A DNA stretch of 64,000 bases from Candidatus Desulfopertinax cowenii. GTDB taxonomy: Bacteria; Bacillota; Desulfotomaculia; Desulfotomaculales; Desulforudaceae. Below the pieces are notes generated by a model. It was not told the DNA's origin. It was given only the letters and a program-made list of their open reading frames with translations, and made no database searches. Positions 51,941 to 60,537 of the stretch are shown here, one piece after another. Positions within the stretch are counted from its first letter, which is position 1; each line of letters begins with the position of its first letter. Made by a program: the position numbers and the translations under genes. The DNA is taken from NCBI GenBank assembly GCA_001899445.1, contig MPOA01000002.1, positions 268,250 through 332,249 of the forward strand. The letters are read 5' to 3'.

Positions 51941-53191
51941 ATGCGGTCACGCGTGGTCATCACCGGTATGGGCGTGATCACGCCTCTGGGTATCGGGCTG
52001 GAATCATTCTGGTCGGCCCTGATCGCGGGACGTTCAGGCATCAGGAGAATCCAGTCGTTTGATGCTTCCGATTTTAGGACGCAAATTGCCGGTGAGATAA
52101 CGGATTTTGAAGCGACCAATTATATGGAAAGGAAAGAAGCGCGGCGGATGGACCGTTATACCCAGTTCGCCGTAGCTGGCGCGGGTATGGCCATCGCGGA
52201 CGCGGGATTGGAACTGGGTCAGCTCCGGAGGGAACGCGCCGGCGTGATTATCGGATCGGGAATCGGCGGCATGCGCACCTTCGAGGAACAGGCCCGTGTC
52301 CTGGCCGAACGGGGTCCGGGCCGGATCAGCCCTTTGTTTGTGCCGATGATGATCGGAAACATGGCGGCGGGACAGATTGCGCTCACCTACGGGCTGTACG
52401 GTCCCAACACCACCGTGGTTACCGCCTGTGCTTCCAGCAATCACGCCATCGGCGACGCCTTCAAGGTGATTCAACGCGGCGATGCCGACCTGATCGTCAC
52501 GGGCGGTACCGAGGCCCCCATCACCCCGCTGGCGCTGGCGGGATTTTGCGCCATGAAGGCCACCTCCGTGTCCAACGAGGAACCGGAGAAGGCTTCCCGT
52601 CCCTTTGACGCCCAGCGGGACGGCTTCGTAATGGCGGAGGGCTGCGGCATCCTAGTGCTGGAGAGCCTGGAGCATGCCCGGGAGCGTGACGCGCGCGTCT
52701 ACGCCGAGGTGGTCGGCTACGGTGCCAGTTGCGATGCCTACCACATTACTGCTCCCGATCCAGACGGACATGGTGCCGCCCTTTCCATGCGGGTGGCCCT
52801 GCAGGATGCGGGCCTAGAGCCGGAAGAGATTGATTATATCAATGCCCACGGCACGTCGACCCCCCTAAACGACCGGGTGGAAACCCTGGCCATCAAGAAT
52901 GTTTTTGGACCGGATGCGGCCCGCCTGGCGGTCAGTTCCACCAAGTCCATGACCGGACACTTGTTGGGCGCGGCCGGCGGCCTGGAAGCGGTAATCTGTG
53001 CCCTGGTGCTTGCGCGGGGCGTCATCCCCCCCACCATTAACTACGAGAATCCAGATCCCGATTGCGATCTGGACTACGTCCCCAACGTGGCCCGGGCGGC
53101 CGAGGTGCGAGTCTGCCTTTCCAACAGCTTTGGTTTTGGCGGACACAACGCCACCCTGGTTTTTAAAAGGTACGGCGGTGAACGAGGGTAA
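51941..53191 (+). CDS. fabF: 3-oxoacyl-ACP synthase II (FabF)
   Basis: Elongating condensing enzyme. 416 residues with Cys163 in VVTACASSNHAIGDA, His in INAHGTSTPLNDRVE (about 300) and His in STKSMTGHLLGAAGG (about 335). The last segment NSFGFGGHNATLVFKRY is canonical. ATG 51941 follows GGGAGGTG; a TTG three bases earlier is also in frame. The stop lies inside the first copy of a 24-bp repeat that recurs at the rnc start. Confidence 0.96.
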   Translation: MRSRVVITGMGVITPLGIGLESFWSALIAGRSGIRRIQSFDASDFRTQIAGEITDFEATNYMERKEARRMDRYTQFAVAGAGMAIADAGLELGQLRRERAGVIIGSGIGGMRTFEEQARVLAERGPGRISPLFVPMMIGNMAAGQIALTYGLYGPNTTVVTACASSNHAIGDAFKVIQRGDADLIVTGGTEAPITPLALAGFCAMKATSVSNEEPEKASRPFDAQRDGFVMAEGCGILVLESLEHARERDARVYAEVVGYGASCDAYHITAPDPDGHGAALSMRVALQDAGLEPEEIDYINAHGTSTPLNDRVETLAIKNVFGPDAARLAVSSTKSMTGHLLGAAGGLEAVICALVLARGVIPPTINYENPDPDCDLDYVPNVARAAEVRVCLSNSFGFGGHNATLVFKRYGGERG

Positions 53192-53258
53192 TGGTGCTCA
53201 CGCCCCGCCGAAAGACCGAGCCTTACTACTGGTCCGGCGGTGAACGAGGGTAATGGTG
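53173..53258 (+). repeat. 24-bp direct repeat spanning the fabF end and rnc start
   Basis: The same 24 bases, beginning CGGCGGTGAACGAGGG and ending TAATGGTG, occur at 53173-53196 and 53235-53258, 62 bp apart. Copy 1 holds the fabF stop (TAA) and an ATG; copy 2 holds the ribosome site and ATG of rnc. The spacer between has no gene. It looks like a local tandem duplication of the junction. Confidence 0.88.
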
Positions 53259-53957
53259 TTTCGGGAAATAGCCGAACTGCAGGACAAAAGCGGCCTTCGC
53301 TGGCGCGATCCGCAACTGCTGCGTGAAGCGCTGACCCACAGTTCATACAGTTATGAACACCCGGGAGAACGGCACAACCAACGGCTTGAATTCCTGGGTG
53401 ACGCGGTGCTGGAAATAGTGGTGAGCGAATACCTTTATCGGCGGCTGCCGGACGCTACCGAGGGCGAGCTTACCAAGATCCGGGCGGCGGTGGTCTGCGA
53501 GCCGGCGTTGGCGCAGGTGGCCCGGGCAATGGGTCTGGGTGTTTGCCTGCGGCTGGGATGCGGTGAGGAACTCTCGGGCGGCCGGGAGCGGGCCTCGGTG
53601 CTGGCCGACGCCTTCGAGGCGCTGCTGGGGGCGGTATACCTCGACCAGGGACTGGAAACGGCGCGGTGGTTTGCGCTGCGGTGGCTGGAGCCCGTGATCA
53701 GGAACACGCTGGCCGGCAAAGGGGAGAACGATTACAAGACCCGGCTGCAGGAATTGCTGCAGAAAAGGTCTCCCGACCCTCTCCGGTACGTAATCATCAA
53801 GGAAGAAGGACCGGACCACAGCAAGGTTTTCACCGCCGGCGTGGTCTACCGGGGCAAGATCCTGGGCCGGGGCACCGGGCGCACCAAGAAGGAAGCCGAA
53901 CAACACGCGGCCAGGGAAGCACTGGATCGGATCGGGAGCCCCGGGCAAGAACTCTAG
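53253..53957 (+). CDS. rnc: Ribonuclease III
   Basis: Double-strand-specific RNase processing rRNA and mRNA. 234 residues: catalytic domain with HNQRLEFLGDAVLEIVVSEY (signature, about 32-51) and DAFEALLGAVYLDQG (about 112), then a dsRNA-binding domain (DYKTRLQELLQKRS, ending AEQHAAREALDRI). ATG 53253 lies in the second copy of the junction repeat. The order fabF-rnc-ftsY is common, with smc usually between; smc is missing here. Confidence 0.96.
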   Translation: MVFREIAELQDKSGLRWRDPQLLREALTHSSYSYEHPGERHNQRLEFLGDAVLEIVVSEYLYRRLPDATEGELTKIRAAVVCEPALAQVARAMGLGVCLRLGCGEELSGGRERASVLADAFEALLGAVYLDQGLETARWFALRWLEPVIRNTLAGKGENDYKTRLQELLQKRSPDPLRYVIIKEEGPDHSKVFTAGVVYRGKILGRGTGRTKKEAEQHAAREALDRIGSPGQEL

Positions 53958-54039
53958 GAGGACAGACATGGGCTTATTCGGTAGGAGTTTCGGGAGAAGA
54001 ACCCAGTAGCCACGTGGGAGGACAGGCATGGGCTTATTC
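53957..54039 (+). repeat. 23-bp repeat duplicating the ftsY ribosome site and start codons
   Basis: GGAGGACAG, one base, CATGGGCTTATTC occurs at 53957-53979 and again at 54017-54039 with a single mismatch, 60 bp apart. Copy 2 is the true ftsY start (MGLFSKLKK). Copy 1 opens a 13-codon frame, MGLFGRSFGRRTQ then stop (53968-54009), whose first four residues equal FtsY's. It may act as a leader peptide or be silent. Confidence 0.88.
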
Positions 54040-54942
54040 AGCAAGCTAAAGAAAAGCCTGGCGAAAACCCGGGAGGCCCTGGCGGAGAAGGTGGAGGGTC
54101 TGGTTTACGGGCGCATGACCGTGGACGAGGCCCTCTACGAAGAATTGGAGGAGATTCTCATCCAGGCCGACGTGGGGGTGGAGACTTCCCTGGAGCTGGT
54201 ACAACGGGTCCGCGACGAGATGAAGGCCCGGAAGCTGGGCGATCCCACCCAGCTCAAGCCAATCCTAAAGGCCGAACTGCACAGGATCTTCGGGGAGCAG
54301 GAACACACGGTGTTGAACCTGGAAGGAACCAAGCCCGCCGTGATCGTGGTGGTCGGGGTGAACGGCACCGGGAAGACCACCACCATCGGGAAGCTGGCGT
54401 ACATGCTCCGCCAGGATGGAAAGAAAGTGCTGCTGGCCGCGGCGGACACCTTCCGGGCGGCGGCAATCGAGCAACTGGAAATCTGGGCGCAGCGCGCCGG
54501 GGTGCCGGTCATCAAACACGGCGAGGGCGCAAGCCCGGCCGCCGTGGTATACGACGCCATCCAGGCCGCCCGCACCCGCAGTTACGATGTCCTGATCGTG
54601 GATACTGCCGGGCGCCTGCATACGAAAGTGAACCTGATGGAAGAGCTGAAGAAGGTGTTCCGAGTGGTAGGCCGAGAACTGCCCGGTGCGCCCCAGGAGG
54701 TCCTGCTGGTTTTGGATGCCACCACCGGCCACAACGCGGTGAGCCAGGCCAAGATGTTCGGCGAGGCCGTGGGGGTGACCGGGATCGTCCTGACCAAGCT
54801 GGATGGAACGGCCAAGGGCGGCATCGTGGTGGCGATCAGGAACACGCAGCAGATCCCGCTCAAACTGGTGGGCACCGGCGAGAAAATCGACGACTTGTCC
54901 TATTTCCACGCCGGGGAGTTTGTGGACGGCCTGCTCGGCTAA
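54028..54942 (+). CDS. ftsY: Signal recognition particle receptor FtsY
   Basis: SRP-receptor GTPase targeting membrane proteins. 304 residues, the short form without an acidic A domain. N domain ([18 protein letters not shown]), then G1 [16 protein letters not shown] (about 108-123), [16 protein letters not shown]3 [17 protein letters not shown]4 [10 protein letters not shown] and the closing [19 protein letters not shown] terminator follows at 54967. Confidence 0.97.
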   Translation: MGLFSKLKKSLAKTREALAEKVEGLVYGRMTVDEALYEELEEILIQADVGVETSLELVQRVRDEMKARKLGDPTQLKPILKAELHRIFGEQEHTVLNLEGTKPAVIVVVGVNGTGKTTTIGKLAYMLRQDGKKVLLAAADTFRAAAIEQLEIWAQRAGVPVIKHGEGASPAAVVYDAIQAARTRSYDVLIVDTAGRLHTKVNLMEELKKVFRVVGRELPGAPQEVLLVLDATTGHNAVSQAKMFGEAVGVTGIVLTKLDGTAKGGIVVAIRNTQQIPLKLVGTGEKIDDLSYFHAGEFVDGLLG

Positions 54943-54966
54943 GTGGCCGCCGCCCACGTTCAAATC

Positions 54967-54991
54967 GGGGCATGCTTGGATGCCCCTTTAT
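54967..54991 (+). terminator. Intrinsic terminator after ftsY
   Basis: GGGGCAT (54967-54973) and ATGCCCC (54980-54986) enclose six bases and are followed by TTTATTTTT. It separates the fab-ftsY operon from the mtn cluster. Confidence 0.85.
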
Positions 54992-55082
54992 TTTTAATGA
55001 ACGGCTATTTCCGAGGAAGACTGGCGCATAGGGGTTTTCCGGCCGCGCAAGCTAAAAACGTGAGCAGAGGAGATGTGGGGGA

Positions 55083-55886
55083 ATGACCGTGAGAATTGCC
55101 GTGATCGGTGGTACCGGAGTGTACGATCCGGAAATGTTGCAGGATGTTCGGGAAGAGTGGGTGAGTACTCCTTACGGGGATGTCGGACTGCAGGTCGGGC
55201 GGTTCCAGGGCCGAGAGGTCGTCTTTATGGCCCGTCACGGGCGCCAGCATTCGGTTCCCCCACACTTGGTGAACTACCGGGCGAATATAATGGCGTTAAA
55301 GGGGCTAGGCGTAAGGAGCATTCTGGCCACCGCGGCCGTCGGGTCGCTCAACCTGGACATGAAACCCGGGGATTTGGTCTTTTGCGATCAGTTCCTGGAT
55401 TTCACCAAGGGCCGGGTACAGACCTTTTTCGAAGGGGGACCGAACGGAGTGGTGCACGTGGACATGACGGAACCGTACTGTCCGGAACTCCGGGCCTTGT
55501 TAGCCCGGGCCGCGTCAAACCTGAAACTGCCAGTGCACGCTAGCGGGACCTACGTCACCACCGAGGGTCCCCGTTTTGAAACCCCGGCCGAAATCAGAAT
55601 GCTCCGGCAGCTCGGCGGTGATCTGGTTGGGATGACCGGGGTGCCGGAGGTGGTGCTGGCCCGGGAGGCGGAGATTTGCTACGCCACCATCGCCATGGTG
55701 ACCAACTTCGCGGCGGGCATCTCTCCCCACCGGCTGACCCACGAAGAGGTGATCGAGGCCATGCAGGTGAACGCCGCCAAAATCAGATCCCTGATTGCGG
55801 AAACGGTGGCGCTTATCGACCCGGAACGGGACTGCCTGTGCCACCGCGCGGTCGGCGGACCGGTGCGGGTGGGGGGCGGCAAATGA
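55083..55886 (+). CDS. mtnP: S-methyl-5'-thioadenosine (or thioinosine) phosphorylase
   Basis: A 267-residue purine nucleoside phosphorylase family protein (MTAP subgroup): IAVIGGTGVYDPEML at the start, MARHGRQHSVPPHLVNYRAN (about 40-59), TEGPRFETPAEIRML and MTNFAAGISPHRLTHEEV. It would split methylthioadenosine (or 5'-deoxyadenosine, or the deaminated inosine form, given mtaD nearby) to a ribose 1-phosphate and base. ATG 55083; a GTG two codons later is possible. First gene of the cluster, overlapping mtnA by four bases. Confidence 0.9.
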   Translation: MTVRIAVIGGTGVYDPEMLQDVREEWVSTPYGDVGLQVGRFQGREVVFMARHGRQHSVPPHLVNYRANIMALKGLGVRSILATAAVGSLNLDMKPGDLVFCDQFLDFTKGRVQTFFEGGPNGVVHVDMTEPYCPELRALLARAASNLKLPVHASGTYVTTEGPRFETPAEIRMLRQLGGDLVGMTGVPEVVLAREAEICYATIAMVTNFAAGISPHRLTHEEVIEAMQVNAAKIRSLIAETVALIDPERDCLCHRAVGGPVRVGGGK

Positions 55887-56932
55887 GCCGGGCTGAGGCG
55901 CTGTACTGGCGGGATAGCCGGTTGTACGTCCTGGACCAGACCAGGCTACCGGCCCAAACCGTTTACGTAACCTGCAATTCTTACCAGGAGGCGGCCGACG
56001 TGATCCGCACCATGAAGGTCCGGGGCGCACCGGCGATCGGGGCGGTGGCTGCCTTCGGATTGGTGCTGGCTGCCCGGGAGATCGGCGAGAACCGGGAAAC
56101 CCTCCTGGCCAGACTGCGGGAGGCCGCCGGGGAACTCTTGGATACCCGGCCCACGGCGGTCAACCTGCGCTGGGCGCTGGAACGGCTGCTGAACCGGGCC
56201 GCGGCGACACCCGGGGGCGCCGCGGAGTTACGGCGGGTGTTGCTGGCGGAGGCCGAGGCGATCCTGCAGGAGGACGTGGCTGCCAACCGCCGCTTGGGGG
56301 CCTACGGCCAGGAACTGGTTCCCGACCCGGCCCGGATTTTGACCCACTGCAACGCGGGTGCCTTGGCCACGGTTGGGTACGGAACGGCGCTGGGGGTGAT
56401 CCGCGCCGCCCGGGAGGCCGGGAAACGAGTGCGGGTCTACGCCGGTGAGACTCGTCCCTTCCTGCAGGGCGCGCGGCTGACCACCTGGGAACTGATGGGC
56501 GAGGGAATCGAGGTGGAACTGCTGGCCGACAGCGCGGCGGGCTACCTGATGGCCCGGAAGGAGGTGGACCTGGTGATCGTGGGCGCCGACCGGGTGGCTG
56601 CTAACGGGGACGTGGCGAACAAGATCGGCACCTACAGTCTGGCAGTGCTGGCCCGGGCGCATGGCCTCCCGTTCTACGTGGCCGCGCCGCTTTCCACCAT
56701 CGACCCGCGCGCCGCCTCGGGCCGGGACATCCCCATCGAGGAGCGTGATCCCGCCGAACTAACCCACTTCTGCGGCCGGCCGGTGGCTCCGGAAGGGGTG
56801 CGGGTCTGGAACCCGGCCTTTGACGTTACGCCCCACACACTGATCACCGCCTTGATCACCGACGCCGGGGTGTTCAGGCCGCCTTTCGCGGAATCCCTGC
56901 GGCGCGTGCTGAAGGGCGGACGGGAGGGATAA
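55883..56932 (+). CDS. mtnA: 5-methylthioribose-1-phosphate isomerase (MtnA)
   Basis: Isomerises methylthioribose 1-phosphate (and 5-deoxyribose 1-phosphate in the DHAP shunt) to the ribulose form. 349 residues, eIF2B-like fold: MKVRGAPAIGAVAAFGLVLA (about 46-65), THCNAGALATVGYGTALGVI with the catalytic Cys (about 155), AGETRPFLQGARLT and the Asp in VGADRVAANGDVANKIGTY (about 234). Its start overlaps the mtnP stop. The usual later genes mtnBCD are absent; an aldolase is present two genes on. Confidence 0.95.
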   Translation: MSRAEALYWRDSRLYVLDQTRLPAQTVYVTCNSYQEAADVIRTMKVRGAPAIGAVAAFGLVLAAREIGENRETLLARLREAAGELLDTRPTAVNLRWALERLLNRAAATPGGAAELRRVLLAEAEAILQEDVAANRRLGAYGQELVPDPARILTHCNAGALATVGYGTALGVIRAAREAGKRVRVYAGETRPFLQGARLTTWELMGEGIEVELLADSAAGYLMARKEVDLVIVGADRVAANGDVANKIGTYSLAVLARAHGLPFYVAAPLSTIDPRAASGRDIPIEERDPAELTHFCGRPVAPEGVRVWNPAFDVTPHTLITALITDAGVFRPPFAESLRRVLKGGREG

Positions 56933-56939
56933 AACGACG

Positions 56940-58184
56940 ATGAAGTGCGCGATCCGGAATCAGTCGCTAGCGCCGGAGGGCCGGCTGAAAATCGACTGGG
57001 TCCGGTCCCACATGCCCGTGCTGAACGCCATCCGGAAGGAGTTCGAACGGTCCCGGCCCTTGGCCGGGGTCAAGGTGGCGGTCAGCGTGCACCTGGAAGC
57101 GAAAACGGCTTACCTGGCCGAGGTGCTGGCGGCCGGGGGCGCGGCGGTGACCGTGACCGGGTCGAACCCGCTGTCTACCCAGGACGACGTGGCCGCGGCC
57201 CTGGTGGAGACGGGTATTCCCGTGTTCGCCTGGCACAACCCGACACCCGAGGAGTACCGCGCCCACCTGGTAAGCACCCTGGAAAACGGGCCCCAAATCG
57301 TGATCGACGACGGCGGCGACCTGGTGCACCTGCTCCACACCGACCTGGCCCACCTGGCACCGGGAGTGCTGGGGGGCTGCGAGGAGACCACCACCGGCGT
57401 GATCCGGTTGCGCGCCCTGGAGACCGAGGGCCGGCTGGCCTTTCCCATGTTCGCCGTGAATGACGCCCTCTCCAAGTTCCTGTTCGACAACCGCTACGGC
57501 ACCGGGGAGTCTGTCTGGTCCGGGATCATGCGCACCACAAACCTGGTGGTGGCCGGAAAAACGGTAGTGGTGATCGGCTACGGCTGGTGCGGGCGGGGCA
57601 TCGCGATGCGCGCCCGTGGCTTTGGAGCGCAGGTAATTATCTGCGAGGTCGACCCGGTACGGGCGATCGAGGCGCACATGGACGGCTACCGGGTGATGCC
57701 CAGCCTGGAAGCCGCCCGCCGGGGGAATATCTTCGTCACCGCCACTGGCTGTCGGGACGTGCTGCGGGCGGAACATTTCCAGGTGATGCCGGACCAGGCC
57801 ATTCTGGCCAACGCCGGCCACTTCAACGTGGAAATCTCCGGACCGGACCTGGAGGCGCTGGCAGTGTCCCGGCGGACGGTGCGCCGGAACATCGCGGAGT
57901 ACACCCTGGCCGACGGCCGGCGGCTGTACCTCCTGGCGGAGGGCCGCTTGGTGAACCTGGCGGCCGGCGACGGTCATCCGGCCGAGATCATGGACATGTC
58001 GTTCGCGTTGCAGGCGCTGACTGCGCTGCATGTGTACGAACAGGCGGGACAGTTGGAGAAAAAGCTCTACACGGTGCCTCCGGAAATTGACCGCCGGGTG
58101 GCCGAATTGAAGCTGGAGGCGCTGGGCATCAAGCTCGACCGGTTGACCGCCGAGCAGGAGGCGTACCTGGCCGGATGGGAGTAG
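56940..58184 (+). CDS. ahcY: Adenosylhomocysteinase family protein (possibly S-inosylhomocysteine hydrolase)
   Basis: A 414-residue NAD-dependent hydrolase of the archaeal/thermophile short class. NPLSTQDDVAAALVETG (about 77), ETTTGVIRLRALE (about 150), NDALSKFLFDNRYGTGESVW (about 177) and the NAD motif VIGYGWCGRGIAMRARGFGA (about 211) are conserved. The purine-site segment reads HLEAKTAYLA (51-60), where the well-studied enzymes have HMTxETA, so two adenine-contact positions (T to E, E to K) differ. With a SAH/MTA deaminase gene in the same operon the true substrate may be S-inosylhomocysteine. It lies eight bases after mtnA. Confidence 0.88.
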   Translation: MKCAIRNQSLAPEGRLKIDWVRSHMPVLNAIRKEFERSRPLAGVKVAVSVHLEAKTAYLAEVLAAGGAAVTVTGSNPLSTQDDVAAALVETGIPVFAWHNPTPEEYRAHLVSTLENGPQIVIDDGGDLVHLLHTDLAHLAPGVLGGCEETTTGVIRLRALETEGRLAFPMFAVNDALSKFLFDNRYGTGESVWSGIMRTTNLVVAGKTVVVIGYGWCGRGIAMRARGFGAQVIICEVDPVRAIEAHMDGYRVMPSLEAARRGNIFVTATGCRDVLRAEHFQVMPDQAILANAGHFNVEISGPDLEALAVSRRTVRRNIAEYTLADGRRLYLLAEGRLVNLAAGDGHPAEIMDMSFALQALTALHVYEQAGQLEKKLYTVPPEIDRRVAELKLEALGIKLDRLTAEQEAYLAGWE

Positions 58185-58235
58185 TGGCCGGCGGAATCCG
58201 CCGGCCGAAGTTGGAGGGAATGTGAATCTGGGGGG

Positions 58236-58946
58236 ATGGTTTTGAGCCTGGTAGCGGACAAGGCCAAGGAGAAACTAATGAAACTGGGAGTGAAGGTGGC
58301 TGAGGCCGGACTGGTGGTGGGCACCTGGGGCAACCTTTCCTACCGGGTGCTCAAGGACGATGCCGTGGTGATTACTCCCAGCGGGCTCGAATATCACCGG
58401 ATCACCACCCGGGACATGGTCTTGGTGGACATGAACGGGGAGGTATTGGAAGGGGAACGCAAGCCGTCAACCGAGCTGCCTTTGCACCTGGCGATCTACC
58501 GGGCCCGGCCCGACGTGCTGTCTGTGATTCACATCCACTCGCCCTACGCCAGTGCGCTGGCTGTGGTTCAAAAGCCCATCCCACCGATTCTGGAGGACGC
58601 GGCGGCGATGATCGGGGGGCCGGTGCCGGTGACCGAATATGCCGCCCCCGGCAGCAGGCACCTGGCCGATTCGGTGGCGGGAGCGTTGGAAAAGGTGAAC
58701 GCCGTGTTGCTGGCTAACCACGGGGTGGTCGGGGTTGGGCAGACACCAGAAGAAGCGTTTCAAGTGTGCCAGCTGGTGGAGAGAGCGGCGCAGGTTTACA
58801 TCCTGGCCAGCGCGGTGGCCGCACCGATCATCCTGGCGGAAGAAGAGGTGGCCAGGTTGCGGAAGTCCTACCTGGCTGCTTACGGAAGCACGTCCAGAAT
58901 TGAGGGTAAACGGAGTGTTCCCACAGACATAAAGAGAGGGGGTTAA
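58236..58946 (+). CDS. Class II aldolase (DHAP-shunt Ald2 / MtnB-like)
   Basis: A 236-residue zinc aldolase of the class II/adducin family. GTWGNLSYRVLKDDAVVITPSG-type start (GTWGNLSYRV, about 30), KPSTELPLHLAIYRARPDV with the catalytic Glu (about 72), HIHSPYASALAV (zinc His pair, about 92) and LLANHGVVGVG (third His, about 155) are visible. In the DHAP shunt such an enzyme splits 5-(methylthio)ribulose 1-phosphate to dihydroxyacetone phosphate and an aldehyde; MtnB dehydratases have the same fold. With mtnP and mtnA but no mtnC or mtnD, the aldolase role is favoured. Confidence 0.85.
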   Translation: MVLSLVADKAKEKLMKLGVKVAEAGLVVGTWGNLSYRVLKDDAVVITPSGLEYHRITTRDMVLVDMNGEVLEGERKPSTELPLHLAIYRARPDVLSVIHIHSPYASALAVVQKPIPPILEDAAAMIGGPVPVTEYAAPGSRHLADSVAGALEKVNAVLLANHGVVGVGQTPEEAFQVCQLVERAAQVYILASAVAAPIILAEEEVARLRKSYLAAYGSTSRIEGKRSVPTDIKRGG

Positions 58947-58949
58947 AGA

Positions 58950-60251
58950 GTGAAACTCCTGATTCGCAACGCCTACGTAATTACGGTGACCGGAACCGAG
59001 TTTGTCGGAGACATCGCGGTGGACGGGGCCCGGATCAGTCACGTCGGACCCACCGGCTCGGTTCCAGAAGGATTCGAACCGGATGAGACCATTGACGCCA
59101 CCGCCAAGGCGGCTACTCCGGGGCTGGTAAACTGCCACACCCACGCGGCCATGACCCTGTTTCGGGGATACGCCGACGACCTGCCGCTGATGGAGTGGCT
59201 GACCCAGAAGGTCTGGCCCATCGAGGCCAAACTGACCGGGGATGATATTTACTGGGGCAGCCTGCTGGCCGGCCTGGAGATGTTGAAGTCGGGAACCACC
59301 ACTTTCGCCGACCAGTATTTCGAAATGGACCGGGTCGCGCAAGCCGTGGAGGAAATCGGGTTGCGCGCCTCCCTCTGCCGGGGGCTGATCGGGGTGGCAC
59401 CCCGGGCCGACCAGGTCCTGGCCGAAAGCCTTGAGTTTGTGCGCGCCTGGCACGGCGCCGCCGGGGGCCGGATTACCGCCATGCTGGGGCCGCACGCCCC
59501 GTACACCTGCCCACCGGCTTACTTGGAAAAGGTGCTCGCCGCCGCGGACGAACTCGGGGTCGGCTTGCACATCCACCTTGCGGAGACGCGCACCGAGATC
59601 GAACAAATCAAACAGGAATACGGGTGTTCGCCGATTGAACTGATGGAAAGGATTAACCTTTTTGAGCGCCCGGTGCTGGCGGCCCACTGCGTACACTTAA
59701 GCGAAACAGATATTGAAATCCTGGCGCGCCGGGGAGTCGGGGTGGCTCACAACCCGCAAAGCAACATGAAACTGGGCAGCGGCATCGCCCCGGTGGCCCG
59801 GATGCTGGCGGCGGGAGTCAACGTCGGGATCGGCACCGACGGCGCGGCCAGCAACAATGATCTAAACATGGTCGAGGAAATGCGTACGGCGGCGCTGCTG
59901 CAGAAGGTGGCGCTGGAGGACCCGACCGTGCTCCCGGCCGGCCGGGCGCTGGAGATGGCCACCGTGGGAGGCGCCCGGGCGCTGGGCCTGGACGGGGAAA
60001 TCGGCACGCTGGAAATGGGCAAGCGGGCCGACATCGTGCTGTGGAACCTGAACCAGGCGCACCTTTCCCCGGCTCACAACCTTCAGGCGCACCTGGTTTA
60101 CAGCGCTAGCCGGGCGGACGTGGACACGGTCATCGTCAACGGCCGGGTACTGATGCGGGACCGGCGGGTACTGACCGTGGACGAGGAGAGGGTGCTGCGC
60201 GAAGCCGGGCGCTGTGCCCGGCGGCTGGTCAGTGCAGTTTCATCCGCCTGA
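58950..60251 (+). CDS. mtaD: 5-methylthioadenosine/S-adenosylhomocysteine deaminase
   Basis: A 433-residue amidohydrolase. Zinc ligands: NCHTHAAMTLFRGYADDLPL (about 65), HIHLAETRTEIEQI (about 208) and the Asp in GIGTDGAASNNDLNMVEEM (about 295). LVNCHTH plus LMEWLTQKVWP mark the MtaD/DadD subgroup deaminating SAH, MTA or 5'-deoxyadenosine to inosine forms. GTG 58950 lies 3 bases after the aldolase with GAGAGGGGG upstream. Combined with ahcY and mtnP it suggests that salvage runs through inosyl compounds. The 3' end overlaps an opposite small gene. Confidence 0.92.
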   Translation: MKLLIRNAYVITVTGTEFVGDIAVDGARISHVGPTGSVPEGFEPDETIDATAKAATPGLVNCHTHAAMTLFRGYADDLPLMEWLTQKVWPIEAKLTGDDIYWGSLLAGLEMLKSGTTTFADQYFEMDRVAQAVEEIGLRASLCRGLIGVAPRADQVLAESLEFVRAWHGAAGGRITAMLGPHAPYTCPPAYLEKVLAAADELGVGLHIHLAETRTEIEQIKQEYGCSPIELMERINLFERPVLAAHCVHLSETDIEILARRGVGVAHNPQSNMKLGSGIAPVARMLAAGVNVGIGTDGAASNNDLNMVEEMRTAALLQKVALEDPTVLPAGRALEMATVGGARALGLDGEIGTLEMGKRADIVLWNLNQAHLSPAHNLQAHLVYSASRADVDTVIVNGRVLMRDRRVLTVDEERVLREAGRCARRLVSAVSSA

Positions 60252-60459
60252 TCTCCTGGAGCAGCTGTTCGCCTTCCGCGATGTGCTCTTCCAGGTGTTT
60301 GGTGGCTTCGCTATCCCCCGCCCTTTTTAGTTCGGCCAGTTCCACGCGGTGGGCGGATACCGAGCCGTCCACCTCGCGGTAGATTTCCAGAGCCCGTTCA
60401 AAAGTCAGTCCTTTTTTCACTTCAGCCTCAAATTGCTGGCGTACGGCGGCACAACTCAT
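60229..60459 (-). CDS. Small helical hypothetical protein
   Basis: A 76-residue protein, mostly alpha-helical by composition (EAEVKKGLTFERALEIYREV, then ELAELKRAGDSEATKHLEEH), with no cysteine cluster beyond Cys3 and no membrane segment. GGAGGGGG lies about nine bases before the ATG. It overlaps the end of mtaD by 23 bases in convergent orientation. I do not recognise a family; similar short coiled-coil proteins occur in clostridia. Confidence 0.6.
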   Translation of the reverse strand: MSCAAVRQQFEAEVKKGLTFERALEIYREVDGSVSAHRVELAELKRAGDSEATKHLEEHIAEGEQLLQEIRRMKLH

Positions 60460-60537
60460 GGAGAGACCCCCTCCGGTTATATCTTGAGGTTAGCGTTTCC
60501 ACGGAAGGTCCATCCTATGCCCGAAGGGTAAAAAAGA

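Noticed and set aside
58467..59696. 409-codon minus-strand frame opposite the aldolase and mtaD
   Set aside because: Shadow of two well-identified plus-strand genes; no ribosome site or conserved motif.
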